In this document: positions 1 through 8,710 of the stretch, piece by piece | Layout: the number at the start of each line of letters is the position of its first letter | Numbering within the stretch: the first letter of the stretch is position 1 | Source: JANQOZ01 sp045106555 | Lineage (GTDB): Bacteria; Pseudomonadota; Gammaproteobacteria; Xanthomonadales; SZUA-38 | Assembly (NCBI GenBank): GCA_045106555.1 | Contig: JBGCET010000031.1 | Coordinates: 12,490 to 76,489 of the forward strand | Reading direction: 5' to 3' | DNA: 64,000 nucleotides | Notes under the pieces: generated by a model | What the model was told of the DNA's origin: nothing | The model's input: the letters and a program-made list of their open reading frames with translations, nothing else | The model's database searches: none | Position numbers and translations under genes: made by a program

Positions 1-1359
1 TTCGTCTGCACTGAACGTGGTGTCGCATACGGCCTTCAAGCGCTTATCATCGGTTGTGCGAAGCGAGAGCGCACTGGCACCGACAGTCACTTTGCCGTCG
101 GTAATTTTAAGCCCTTCCTCACCGGCATCGATCATCAGATTTCTAACATCAAATTCCCCGTAAACGAGGTCCATGGCGTCCACGCGAGAATTGGGCGCGG
201 CCAGAACGCTGTCGGTGATGAGATTGTCGGTTCCTGGATTTTGGATCAACATCGCTCGGCTGCCTGAACTGCTGGAATAAAGAACGGCATGGGCCAGGCG
301 AAATCGCGCGGAGTCGTCATTTAGGTTGTTGACCATCTCCAGCGGCGTATCAGTGCTGCGAAACGAGCTTCTCACTACGGCGAAGTCGTGGTCATCCAGC
401 AGTCGCTCAGTTTCAGAGGCCATAGCCAATAGCGCTGTCTCGCCAGCATTATCACCGGCTAAAAACTCGCTAAGATCAATAGACGACTCATCGCGAATTA
501 CCTGGGTAGCACGTACGCAGTTGTCGTCACATTCAGCGCTCATATTGGCGACGATTAGCCTTGAGCTCTCCACTCGAATGCATTGCTCATCACATTCAGC
601 GGCGAGCCCGTTTACCAACACCGTCGATTCCATCGCGTCAATTACGTAGTCGGTGTTGCTGAAACCAACGCCTTGCCCGCCCTTCATAGGATCGAGTTGC
701 TGGATACGGGTTGCCTTAAACGGTGGGCTACCCATCAAGACATCCGAAAAAATAAGCACGGTGGAGCGGAAGGCCCAGAATTCTGATCGGCGCGCGTTGC
801 TGGGGCGGGACGAAAAATCGACAATAAAGGAGGATTCATAGGAGAAATAGGTGCTGCCATTTTCCGCACTGATGGTGCTTCCTGCGCCTTCTTCAGCGGT
901 ACAGTTTTCAAACCGGTTACGTTTTTCGCTCAGTTTGCCTCCGGAGTCGATTCTGAAACACCCGCCGGGCGCGCCGGCTGGAGTGCGGAAGTCTTTGAAG
1001 GTAATGTTGCGAACCTTGACCTTTTTTTCTACGGTCATAAACCGATAACCCGCCCGTTCGGCAGTGAATTTCACGGGCGTCGTGTCGCTGCCCTGGCCCA
1101 CGCGTCGAATCTCTAAATCGCCTTTGGCTTCGGGTAAGGCGTTGCCAGAAGCCTCAAACTGCGTTACCTCGTAGTCACCCGGTTCAAAGGCCAGAATGAG
1201 GGTCTTTCCTTCAGCCGTTTTTGATCGAACAATCTCCTGCACGTCACGCCAGGGTGTGCCCGCCGCAACGTCAACGGTTTCAACCTCCTGTGACAGGGAG
1301 GGTTGGGTAAACAGCAACAAGTAAATGGGCAAGCACAGCAGCAATTGACGAAAAGTCAT
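1..1359 (-). CDS. Secreted beta-helix-like hypothetical protein, 3' end outside window
   Basis: The reading frame is open from an ATG at 1359 through base 1 (453 codons visible) and the stop lies off the window. An AAGGGAC ribosome binding site sits just upstream. The protein starts with a clear Sec signal peptide (MTFRQLLLCLPIYLLLF, ending near SLSQ), then reads GTPWRDVQEIV and continues with many short strands with regularly spaced small, hydrophobic and Asn/Asp residues. This is the pattern of a right-handed parallel beta-helix (pectate-lyase-like fold). No catalytic motif was recognised. It is transcribed divergently from the sigma factor at 1476. It may carry the GFE-type C-terminal tag of other secreted proteins here, but that end is not visible. 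Coding is confident; function is unknown. Confidence 0.75.
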   Translation of the reverse strand, partial: MTFRQLLLCLPIYLLLFTQPSLSQEVETVDVAAGTPWRDVQEIVRSKTAEGKTLILAFEPGDYEVTQFEASGNALPEAKGDLEIRRVGQGSDTTPVKFTAERAGYRFMTVEKKVKVRNITFKDFRTPAGAPGGCFRIDSGGKLSEKRNRFENCTAEEGAGSTISAENGSTYFSYESSFIVDFSSRPSNARRSEFWAFRSTVLIFSDVLMGSPPFKATRIQQLDPMKGGQGVGFSNTDYVIDAMESTVLVNGLAAECDEQCIRVESSRLIVANMSAECDDNCVRATQVIRDESSIDLSEFLAGDNAGETALLAMASETERLLDDHDFAVVRSSFRSTDTPLEMVNNLNDDSARFRLAHAVLYSSSSGSRAMLIQNPGTDNLITDSVLAAPNSRVDAMDLVYGEFDVRNLMIDAGEEGLKITDGKVTVGASALSLRTTDDKRLKAVCDTTFSADE

Positions 1360-1475
1360 AACAAGTCCCTTAAAAAAGTCGGCCTAACCAATAAGGGACC
1401 AACCATCTGCAAACTGTGTAACACCGATTGAACCCCGGGTAATGCTAGACTTTGGGTAGAAACGCGGAGAAATTC

Positions 1476-2039
1476 ATGACCGCCAATTTGTCGAACGTCA
1501 GTCAATTGTTGTCCCTGGTTCAACAGGGCGAGCCAAATGCCACTGAGCGGCTCACCCGAATGGTTTATCCCCGGCTCAAACAAATGGCCCGACGCCAAAT
1601 GCACGGAGAGCGGTCCAACCACACGCTGCAAGCCACCGCCCTGGTTAATGAGGCGTACCTTGAGTTGTTTGAATCAGGGCAACGCAACTTTTCCAATCGC
1701 GCACAATTTTTTGCCTATGCCGCAGCCGTAATGCGCCATATTCTAGTTCGCCATGCTCGCGCAAAAAGCGCCGCCAAGCGCGGCGGTAAACACGTTCAGA
1801 TAACCCTCAGCGAGGCCATAGCCGCCATTCAAAGTGACGTCGATCTGATCTCATTGGACGCGGTGCTGACCGACCTCACCGACATGGATCCGCGAAAAGG
1901 CCGTTTGGTAGAATTGCGATTTTTCGGCGGGCTGACCATCGAGGAAATTGCTGAGGTTGAAGGGCTATCTACCTCCTCAGTCAATAAAGACCTGCGCGCT
2001 GCCAGAGGCTGGATTTTTCACCAGATACAAGGTGAGTAA
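1476..2039 (+). CDS. ECF-type RNA polymerase sigma factor
   Basis: This 187-residue protein has the layout of the extracytoplasmic-function sigma family that accompanies Ser/Thr kinases (the 'Sig-70_X6' type). An N-terminal sigma-2 region contains YPRLKQMARRQM and ALVNEAYLEL. A C-terminal sigma-4 helix-turn-helix reads LTIEEIAEVEGLSTSSV. I chose the ATG at 1476 because GGAGA lies about 7 bases upstream; an in-frame TTG at 1452 has no such site. The stop codon overlaps the GTG start of the kinase gene, so the two are translationally coupled. From family knowledge, the partner kinase probably controls this sigma factor or its output. No anti-sigma gene is present. Confidence 0.9.
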   Translation: MTANLSNVSQLLSLVQQGEPNATERLTRMVYPRLKQMARRQMHGERSNHTLQATALVNEAYLELFESGQRNFSNRAQFFAYAAAVMRHILVRHARAKSAAKRGGKHVQITLSEAIAAIQSDVDLISLDAVLTDLTDMDPRKGRLVELRFFGGLTIEEIAEVEGLSTSSVNKDLRAARGWIFHQIQGE

Positions 2040-4860
2040 GCCCAGTCGCCAAGCCTATGACATCTACCTCGGAGCAGTAGACCTGGACCCAAATAGCGCT
2101 GCTGAATTTATCCAGCGCGAGGCACGGTCAAATCCGGAAGTGATGGCCGAAGTCCATGAACTGCTGGACTCGGCGCTGAAAGCTGACGAACAAGGTTTTC
2201 TGAACGAGCCAATCCCCAGCGAAATAATCAGCGACGCAATAACCCCTGACCCATCGGTTATTGGACGCCACTATGGCCCATTTCGCGTCACTAAGAACAT
2301 CGGCCAGGGTGGCTTTGGCACCGTTTATCGGGCTCAGCAAACTCAACCTGTCCAGCGCGAAGTGGCCTTGAAACTGATTCGTGCAGATCTAAGTAATGTC
2401 AGCCTTATCAACAGGTTTGAGTCCGAATGCCAAACGCTGGCATCGCTAAACCACCCAAACATTGCAAAAATTTTTGATGCTGGCAGCGGCCCATCTGGAG
2501 AACCCTGGATGGCGATGGAATACATTCCGGGTATTCCAATAAACCAATTTTGTGATGAAAATCGGCTTAACCTTGAACAGCGCCTCAACCTGTTTATCTC
2601 TGTTTGCCAGGCTCTCCAGCATGCGCATCACAAAGGAGTGATTCACCGCGACGTAAAGCCAGCCAATGTTCTGGTGCATTGCCGAGAAGGTCGCATCGAA
2701 CTGAAAGTGATTGATTTTGGCATCGCGAAAGTTGTCGACCCTGACCTGGCTCGCCAAAGCATGGCAACAGGCTCGGGCTTACTTGGCTCACCGGCGTACA
2801 TGAGCCCGGAACAGATTAGCCAGCCTAATGCTGATATCGATACTCGAACCGATGTGTATGCCCTGGGTGTGTTGCTGCATGAGCTGCTAACCGGGTTTCC
2901 GCCCTTTGCCGGCAATGACGAAAGCATCGTCCAGATGCTCAACCGAATCATCCAGGATGAACCCACACCGCCAAGTCGACAGGTTGTCACCCGGCAAACG
3001 TCGTCCTACGGGCATCGAGGTCTAGGCTCGGACACACAACTGGCAAACACGTTGAAGGGAGACCTGGACTGGATCATTCTCAGAGCATTGGCGCGCGAGC
3101 GTGAGCAGCGGTATTCCTCTGCGGCAAGTTTAGCTGACGACGTGCAACGTTTTCTCGACCATCAACCGGTGCTTGCCCACGCGCCCTCCCTGGCCTATCG
3201 ACTCGGAAAGTTTGTTCGCCGCCACACGCTCGCGGTTTCGGCCGCCGCAGTGATTGCTGTTTCTATCGTCGCTGGCGTCATCGGTACGGGCATGGGTTTC
3301 GTTAACGCAAACAACGAGGCCGCGCGAGCCCGGCACGCCGAGCAGCTGGCGCGCATATCGGAAGCGACAGCATTGGAGCAAACTCGTACCGCTGAGAAAA
3401 CCGTTTCTCTCCTATTGCAGTTTTTGACTTCCGCCGACCCACGGGAACGGGGCAAAGATCTTACTGTCGTGGAATTGTTAGACGCATTTGCACCGCAGCT
3501 GCCGGCACTGGCCGAGCAGCCTCTTGTTCAAAGTGCTTTGATGTTTGCTTATGCCAAAACGTACAACGGGCTGGGGCTATTTCCCCAGGCCAGCACCTTC
3601 GCCCACAACGCGCTTAACATTCGAATCGATCAGCTGGGGCCTGATGACCCGCGCACACTGTCGGTGCAGGCACTACTTATCGATGTGGAGCGGGAATCCG
3701 GCGAGTATGACGCGGCATTAGAGCGTGGCCGCCAGGTGATGCAGTTGGCGTCGGAAACTTTGGGGGATCACCATCCATTGACCCTCGAGGTCAGCACCAG
3801 CACCGCAGCGGTATTGGAAAAACTGGGAAAGTATGAGGACGCCGAAGACCTACACCGACAATCAGTGGTCCAGCATGAAGCCGCATTGGGACCTGATCAC
3901 CCGTTAACCCTGGAAGCCATGTCCAGACTAAGTACCACGCTTTGGCGACGCAACGCCCTGAACGACGCCGAGGCGATTGCCCTGAAAGTGGTTGCCAGAC
4001 GAAAGGCATTATTGGGCCCCGATCACCCGGACACGCTGGCATCTATGAACGAATTGGCGGTCATCGTGACAGACGCTGAAAGACTTGAGGAAGGCCAAAC
4101 CCTTCATCGCCACATTTTGCAACGTCGCCAGAAAGTTCTTGGCACAGAACACCCAAAAACCCTGATCTCGATGTCTAACCTGGCCTGGGTTCTGGGCAAA
4201 CGCGGCGAGCACAGCCAGGCTGAGCAACTGGCGCGCCAGGCCTGGGAGATTGAAAAACGGGTTCTTGGCGAAAATCATCCCGGCACCCTGGTTACCCTCG
4301 GTACCCTCGCCGGCCACCTGGGTGCACTGGGGCGATTAGACGAAGCGGAGCCACTGTATCGAAAAGTGTGGGAGACCCGTCAGGCGGTCATGGGCCTCGC
4401 GCACCCGGAAACGTTGACGGGGCTTAACGATCTTGCGGTAAATTTAGCCCGTCAGGGTCGCAATACTCAGGCGCGAAGCTTGCTGACCGAGTTGGTATCC
4501 CAAAGACAAAACGCCCTGGGCCCCAATCACGTTGGAACGCTGACCTCGATGTCCAATCTGGCATCGGTACACAGACGACTGGGCGAACTGGAGCTTGCAG
4601 AAACTCTGTATCGTGAAACGCTTCGGCGGAGAAAAAACCTACTGGGCATCGAACATACCAAAACCTGGCGCAGCATTGAAAATCTGACAAAAACTTTAAT
4701 ACTGCGCAACAGACTGGATCAGGCCGACCACCTCGTTGCCTCGGCGATCGAGGAAGGAACCGCCTCTGTGGGCCAGGATCATCCAACGATCGTTAAAGGT
4801 CGCGCTCTTCAAACCAGCATCCAACAAGCCCGAAGGAAAACGCTGCAGGCCACCCAATGA
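2032..4860 (+). CDS. Membrane Ser/Thr protein kinase with TPR sensor array
   Basis: The product has about 942 residues. The Hanks-type kinase domain spans about residues 80-360: glycine loop GQGGFG (91-96), VALKL lysine (114), HRDVKPAN catalytic loop (205-212), DFG (228-230) and SPE (258-260). One transmembrane helix follows at about 400-424, then a short charged stretch and a long array of kinesin-light-chain-type TPRs with recurring LG-x-x-HP-x-TL. The GTG start at 2032 overlaps the sigma-factor stop; the longer in-frame opening has no ribosome binding site. The predicted topology puts the kinase in the cytoplasm and the TPRs outside. The post-membrane half closely matches that of the TIR protein at 14595, which suggests a shared sensing module. 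All key kinase residues are present, so it should be active. Confidence 0.92.
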   Translation: MSKPSRQAYDIYLGAVDLDPNSAAEFIQREARSNPEVMAEVHELLDSALKADEQGFLNEPIPSEIISDAITPDPSVIGRHYGPFRVTKNIGQGGFGTVYRAQQTQPVQREVALKLIRADLSNVSLINRFESECQTLASLNHPNIAKIFDAGSGPSGEPWMAMEYIPGIPINQFCDENRLNLEQRLNLFISVCQALQHAHHKGVIHRDVKPANVLVHCREGRIELKVIDFGIAKVVDPDLARQSMATGSGLLGSPAYMSPEQISQPNADIDTRTDVYALGVLLHELLTGFPPFAGNDESIVQMLNRIIQDEPTPPSRQVVTRQTSSYGHRGLGSDTQLANTLKGDLDWIILRALAREREQRYSSAASLADDVQRFLDHQPVLAHAPSLAYRLGKFVRRHTLAVSAAAVIAVSIVAGVIGTGMGFVNANNEAARARHAEQLARISEATALEQTRTAEKTVSLLLQFLTSADPRERGKDLTVVELLDAFAPQLPALAEQPLVQSALMFAYAKTYNGLGLFPQASTFAHNALNIRIDQLGPDDPRTLSVQALLIDVERESGEYDAALERGRQVMQLASETLGDHHPLTLEVSTSTAAVLEKLGKYEDAEDLHRQSVVQHEAALGPDHPLTLEAMSRLSTTLWRRNALNDAEAIALKVVARRKALLGPDHPDTLASMNELAVIVTDAERLEEGQTLHRHILQRRQKVLGTEHPKTLISMSNLAWVLGKRGEHSQAEQLARQAWEIEKRVLGENHPGTLVTLGTLAGHLGALGRLDEAEPLYRKVWETRQAVMGLAHPETLTGLNDLAVNLARQGRNTQARSLLTELVSQRQNALGPNHVGTLTSMSNLASVHRRLGELELAETLYRETLRRRKNLLGIEHTKTWRSIENLTKTLILRNRLDQADHLVASAIEEGTASVGQDHPTIVKGRALQTSIQQARRKTLQATQ

Positions 4861-4955
4861 AACCTAGCATGTGTAGTAAGATCTGACCCATCGGCTGACC
4901 GTGTTAAAGACTGGTTCCGCTGACCACCTGAGACTCACACACCAAGGAACGCGCT

Positions 4956-5417
4956 ATGGTCAAATTTCAATTGAACGGTCAGACGGTGACGTCAGACAGT
5001 CCACAAGATACCCCTCTTCTTTGGGTCATCCGTGATGAGCTTCAGCTGAAGGGCACCAAATTCGGATGTGGGATTGCCCAGTGCGGCGCATGCACGGTTC
5101 ACCTAAATGGCAAGCCAGTGCGCTCCTGCGTTACGCCTCTTGAGGGTGTGGCCGATCAACAAATCACCACCATTGAAGGTCTGGAAAGCAAAGCGGGCAA
5201 AGCCATTCAGGATGCTTGGGTGGCAGAGCAGGTACCCCAATGTGGCTACTGTCAATCGGGCCAAATCATGCAGGCCACCAACCTGCTGGAGAGCAACCCC
5301 TCACCCAGCGATGACGACATTACCAGTGCCATGAATGGCAATCTTTGTCGCTGCATGGCGTACCCCAGGATCCGACGCGCAATCAAGCGCGCTGCCAATG
5401 GGGAGTCTTCCCCATGA
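4956..5417 (+). CDS. (2Fe-2S) small subunit of a molybdenum hydroxylase (isoquinoline oxidoreductase type)
   Basis: This 153-residue protein has the two-domain layout of the iron-sulfur subunit of xanthine-oxidase-family enzymes. A plant-ferredoxin cluster uses Cys38, 43, 46 and 58 (GCGIAQCGAC), and a second helical cluster domain uses Cys96, 99, 131 and 133 (QCGYCQSGQ and NLCRCMAYP). It passes electrons from the molybdenum site of the partner subunit to an acceptor. The length matches IorA-like two-subunit enzymes, which lack a FAD subunit. An AAGGA site precedes the ATG. The stop overlaps the start of the large subunit (ATGA), so they form an operon. The substrate cannot be deduced: N-heterocycles and aldehydes are both possible in this family. 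Confidence 0.93.
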   Translation: MVKFQLNGQTVTSDSPQDTPLLWVIRDELQLKGTKFGCGIAQCGACTVHLNGKPVRSCVTPLEGVADQQITTIEGLESKAGKAIQDAWVAEQVPQCGYCQSGQIMQATNLLESNPSPSDDDITSAMNGNLCRCMAYPRIRRAIKRAANGESSP

Positions 5418-7669
5418 GTCAGAACCCATCGACATCACGACGTCAATTTCTGGCCGCCAGCGTCAGCGGTGGTCTGTTCATGGGACTCGGTCTCAGTGGC
5501 TGTGGAACAGAGGCGCCAACCACGTCGACTGAGGCAATGCTCGGCTCGGCAAATGATCAACCGTTTTCGCCGACAGTATGGTTTGACGTGGGCGCCGATG
5601 GTCAGGTGCGGGTCAACATTGCCAAAGCCGAGATGGGACAGCATGTGGGCACGGCACTGGCCAGAATTGTGGCGGATGAATTGGGTGCCGCATGGGAGTC
5701 TATTTCTGTGGATTACGTAGATTCGGATCCGCGCTGGGGATACATGGTTACTGGCGGTTCTTGGTCGGTGTTCACCACGTTTGCTCAACTGTCTCAAGCG
5801 GGCGCTGCTGGACGCATCGTGCTTTGCGACGCTGGGGCAAAGCTTTTGGGCGTTGAGCCATCAAGCTGTCGTGTGGAGGGTGGCAAAGTGAGTGCGGGAG
5901 ACCAGTCCGTCTCCTTTGCCGATATCGTCCAGGGGGGCGACATCAGCCGCAGTTTCAGCGACGAAGAGTTGGCCACGTTGCCCACCAAACCGGTTGCTGA
6001 ACGACGCTTTATCGGCAAAGCCACTCAGGCATTGGACATCCCGGCCAAAACGCGCGGAGACACCCACTATGGGTTGGATGCGGAGTTGCCCGGCATGGTT
6101 TACGCCAGCCCGCTCATACCGCCTACCCGATATGGCAGCAGCATTACCGCCATTGAAGACAGCGCGGCACACGCCGTCACCGGATACCAGCAAACGCTGC
6201 AGCTGAACGATCCCAGCAATACTCTGCAAGGCTGGGCCGTAGTGATTGCCGACACCCTTCCCGCGGCCATGAAGGCCGCAGAACTGGTCAACGTCAGTTG
6301 GACCGCCGGCGACACGCAAAACGTCTCGGAAGCCGACCTGCTCCAAGAGGGTGCCCGCCTGGCCGCAGACCCGAACTCCGGAGTATTGGTAGTGGATGAC
6401 GGCGATGTTGGGTCAGCCCATGCCAGCGCCAGCAACACCCATCAGGCCGTTTATCGAACGGGCACAGCCTTGCACTTTACGCTAGAGCCGCAGAATGCGC
6501 TGGTGGAATTTGTCGACGGTCAATGCCATATCCACGCGGGCAACCAGTGGCAGTCGCTCATTCTCCCCGTATTGTCCAAGGCGCTGGAGATGCCCGAGAG
6601 TGACATTGTGCTTAAGCAATATTATCTGGGTGGCGGCTTCGGCCGACGTTTGGTTGGCGATCAGATGATCCCAGCAGCACTGGCAGCCAAAGCGCTGGGC
6701 AAGCCCGTGAAGCTGGTCTTTAATCGCGACCAGGACAGTCGAATGGATTGTGTACGATCACCCTCCGTGCAGCAGTTTGACGCGTCGTTCGACGATGCCG
6801 GTACCCTCACGGGCATCGAACATGCGGCAGCGGCGGGTTGGCCTACCCTAACGAACGCGCCAGGCTTTCTGGCTGAGGGCGTTAATGGCGAAGGCAAATT
6901 TGACTCGTTCTCTATCAGCGGTGCCGATCATTGGTACACCCTGGCTAATCATCGCGTCCGCGCGGTTAATAATGACCTGGCCCAACGCACCTTTTTACCC
7001 GGATGGCTGCGCGCCGTTGGACCCGGCTGGATTGGCTGGGGCGTTGAGTGCTTTATGGACGAACTGGCCCACCGCGCATCTGTCGACCCCATCGACTTTC
7101 GATTGAGCATGCTGGATGCCAGCGGCAAAAACGCTGGTAAGGCGCCAGAGTCAGTGGGTGGCGCCGCACGTCTCGCCGCAGTGCTCAACAACGTTCGTGA
7201 ACGCAGCCCCTGGGGGCAGACTCTTCCTGCAGGCGAAGGGCTGGGTATTGCGGTGGCTCATGGGCAGGAGCGCACCATGCCCACCTGGACAGCGTGCGTG
7301 GCCCATGTAGCGGTATCAGGCAGTGAGGTCACGGTTAAGAAAATCTGGCAATCCATAGATTGTGGCACCGTGGTGCATCCCGATGGCGCCATGGCCCAGG
7401 CCGAAGGTGCAACGTTGTGGGGCCTGAGTCTTGCCCTGCATGAGGGCGCGCAGTTTGAACAGGGTCAGGTCGTTCAGCGAAATCTGGACACCTACACCCC
7501 GCTGCGAATGAGTGACGTACCCGAGCTGGACCTCCACTTCATGCCCAGCACTGAATTTCCCACCGGTCTTGGCGAACCACCGCTGATTGCCGTGGCACCG
7601 GCAATTGGCAACGCCATTTTTGCCGCCACCGGCAACCGCGTGAGGGATTTGCCTATCCGGCTGGGCTGA
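5414..7669 (+). CDS. Molybdopterin-binding large subunit of a molybdenum hydroxylase, Tat-exported
   Basis: This 751-residue protein belongs to the isoquinoline 1-oxidoreductase beta (IorB-like) group of xanthine-dehydrogenase-family large subunits. It binds the molybdenum cofactor and hydroxylates the substrate. The N-terminus has a twin-arginine motif (SRRQFLAAS, residues 8-16) and then LSGC with Cys30, which reads as a lipobox. The enzyme is therefore probably folded in the cytoplasm, exported by Tat and possibly lipid-anchored. Cofactor-binding GGGFGRR is present, and the C-terminal GLGEPP carries the glutamate expected at the active site. The ATG at 5414 overlaps the small-subunit stop. 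No dedicated cytochrome or XdhC-like maturation gene is in the window. The substrate is unknown. Confidence 0.93.
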   Translation: MSQNPSTSRRQFLAASVSGGLFMGLGLSGCGTEAPTTSTEAMLGSANDQPFSPTVWFDVGADGQVRVNIAKAEMGQHVGTALARIVADELGAAWESISVDYVDSDPRWGYMVTGGSWSVFTTFAQLSQAGAAGRIVLCDAGAKLLGVEPSSCRVEGGKVSAGDQSVSFADIVQGGDISRSFSDEELATLPTKPVAERRFIGKATQALDIPAKTRGDTHYGLDAELPGMVYASPLIPPTRYGSSITAIEDSAAHAVTGYQQTLQLNDPSNTLQGWAVVIADTLPAAMKAAELVNVSWTAGDTQNVSEADLLQEGARLAADPNSGVLVVDDGDVGSAHASASNTHQAVYRTGTALHFTLEPQNALVEFVDGQCHIHAGNQWQSLILPVLSKALEMPESDIVLKQYYLGGGFGRRLVGDQMIPAALAAKALGKPVKLVFNRDQDSRMDCVRSPSVQQFDASFDDAGTLTGIEHAAAAGWPTLTNAPGFLAEGVNGEGKFDSFSISGADHWYTLANHRVRAVNNDLAQRTFLPGWLRAVGPGWIGWGVECFMDELAHRASVDPIDFRLSMLDASGKNAGKAPESVGGAARLAAVLNNVRERSPWGQTLPAGEGLGIAVAHGQERTMPTWTACVAHVAVSGSEVTVKKIWQSIDCGTVVHPDGAMAQAEGATLWGLSLALHEGAQFEQGQVVQRNLDTYTPLRMSDVPELDLHFMPSTEFPTGLGEPPLIAVAPAIGNAIFAATGNRVRDLPIRLG

Positions 7670-8601
7670 TGGACTACCGAATGAATAAACCGCGTGCAAT
7701 CGTCCCGTGGGTGCTGGTGCTGTTGGGCCTGAGCGGTTGGCAGCCAGCAATCGCGCAGTGGGATTTTCTCACGGTCACCGGATCTGGCGGAGTGCCCTTA
7801 AACGTCGTAACCGCTGGCAGCTCAGACGACCCCGCCATTGTCTTTATTCATGGAATCGGCCAGAGCCACTACAGCTTCGTTCATCAGCTTAACTCTGACC
7901 TGGCTGCCGACCATTTTCTGGTGGCCTTTGACTTGCGCGGCCACGGCGCCTCAGGGAAACCGTGGCTAGCCGAGGACTACGGTCCAGGAAAAGTCTGGGC
8001 CGATGACGTCGCCGCAGTGATGGCGGCGACTGGCGTTCACCGGCCGGTGATCGTCGCCTGGTCTTACGGCAGCAATGTGTTGATGGACTATATCCGAGAA
8101 TACGGAACCAAAGGTCTTGCCGGAATTAATTTAACCGGCGCCCTGGGAGCGTTAAAACCCTTTCGCTTGCCCAAGGAAAACCCCGATACGGAAGCATTTC
8201 TGCGCTTGCGAAAGCTACGTGAGAGCCCCGACATTACCCAACACATTCTCGCCAGCGAAGGCATGATTCAATGGCTGACGGAGGCCCCAATGTCGGCATC
8301 GGACCGTCAAATTTTTCAGTCTATCGGACTAATGCTGCCAGCTTACGCTCGCCGCGCCATGATGCAGCGAACGATCAATAACCAAGACCTACTGGATCAG
8401 CTGACCCTGCCGGTTCTGTTGTCATTGGGAGAAAAGGATAACCCGCTCCAGCTTGAAGACGGCGCCGACCTGGCAGGATCGCACTCGCAAATTCAGTTAT
8501 CCGTTTTTAAAAACGCCGGTCACTCGATATTTTTCGAACGGCCGGCACGATTCAATACCGAACTGAAAAAATTTGCCGCAACCGTTGCATCGCCCCGGTA
8601 A
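7669..8601 (+). CDS. Exported alpha/beta-fold hydrolase
   Basis: This protein of about 310 residues is a single-domain alpha/beta hydrolase with a Sec signal peptide (hydrophobic WVLVLLGL, cleavage near PAIAQ). Visible elements are the oxyanion-hole strand IVFIHGIGQ, the strand DLRGHGASG, the nucleophile elbow AWSYGSN with its serine, an acid in SLGEKDNP and the histidine in NAGHSIFF. The start ATG overlaps the stop of the molybdenum hydroxylase gene. An in-frame ATG 12 bases further on (7681) gives a tidier signal peptide and is equally possible. Tight coupling suggests it acts in the same pathway, perhaps opening an ester or lactone before or after hydroxylation. That role is inferred. Confidence 0.88.
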   Translation: MDYRMNKPRAIVPWVLVLLGLSGWQPAIAQWDFLTVTGSGGVPLNVVTAGSSDDPAIVFIHGIGQSHYSFVHQLNSDLAADHFLVAFDLRGHGASGKPWLAEDYGPGKVWADDVAAVMAATGVHRPVIVAWSYGSNVLMDYIREYGTKGLAGINLTGALGALKPFRLPKENPDTEAFLRLRKLRESPDITQHILASEGMIQWLTEAPMSASDRQIFQSIGLMLPAYARRAMMQRTINNQDLLDQLTLPVLLSLGEKDNPLQLEDGADLAGSHSQIQLSVFKNAGHSIFFERPARFNTELKKFAATVASPR

Positions 8602-8710
8602 CGCGCCCGAACCAAACTGACGTTCTTTGCCTTATGGGGAGCACACGAGGCCGGATGTCAGCCGCATGCGATACTGACAATTCAGCATAGAACTAGATCA
8701 GGTAGCCCCA

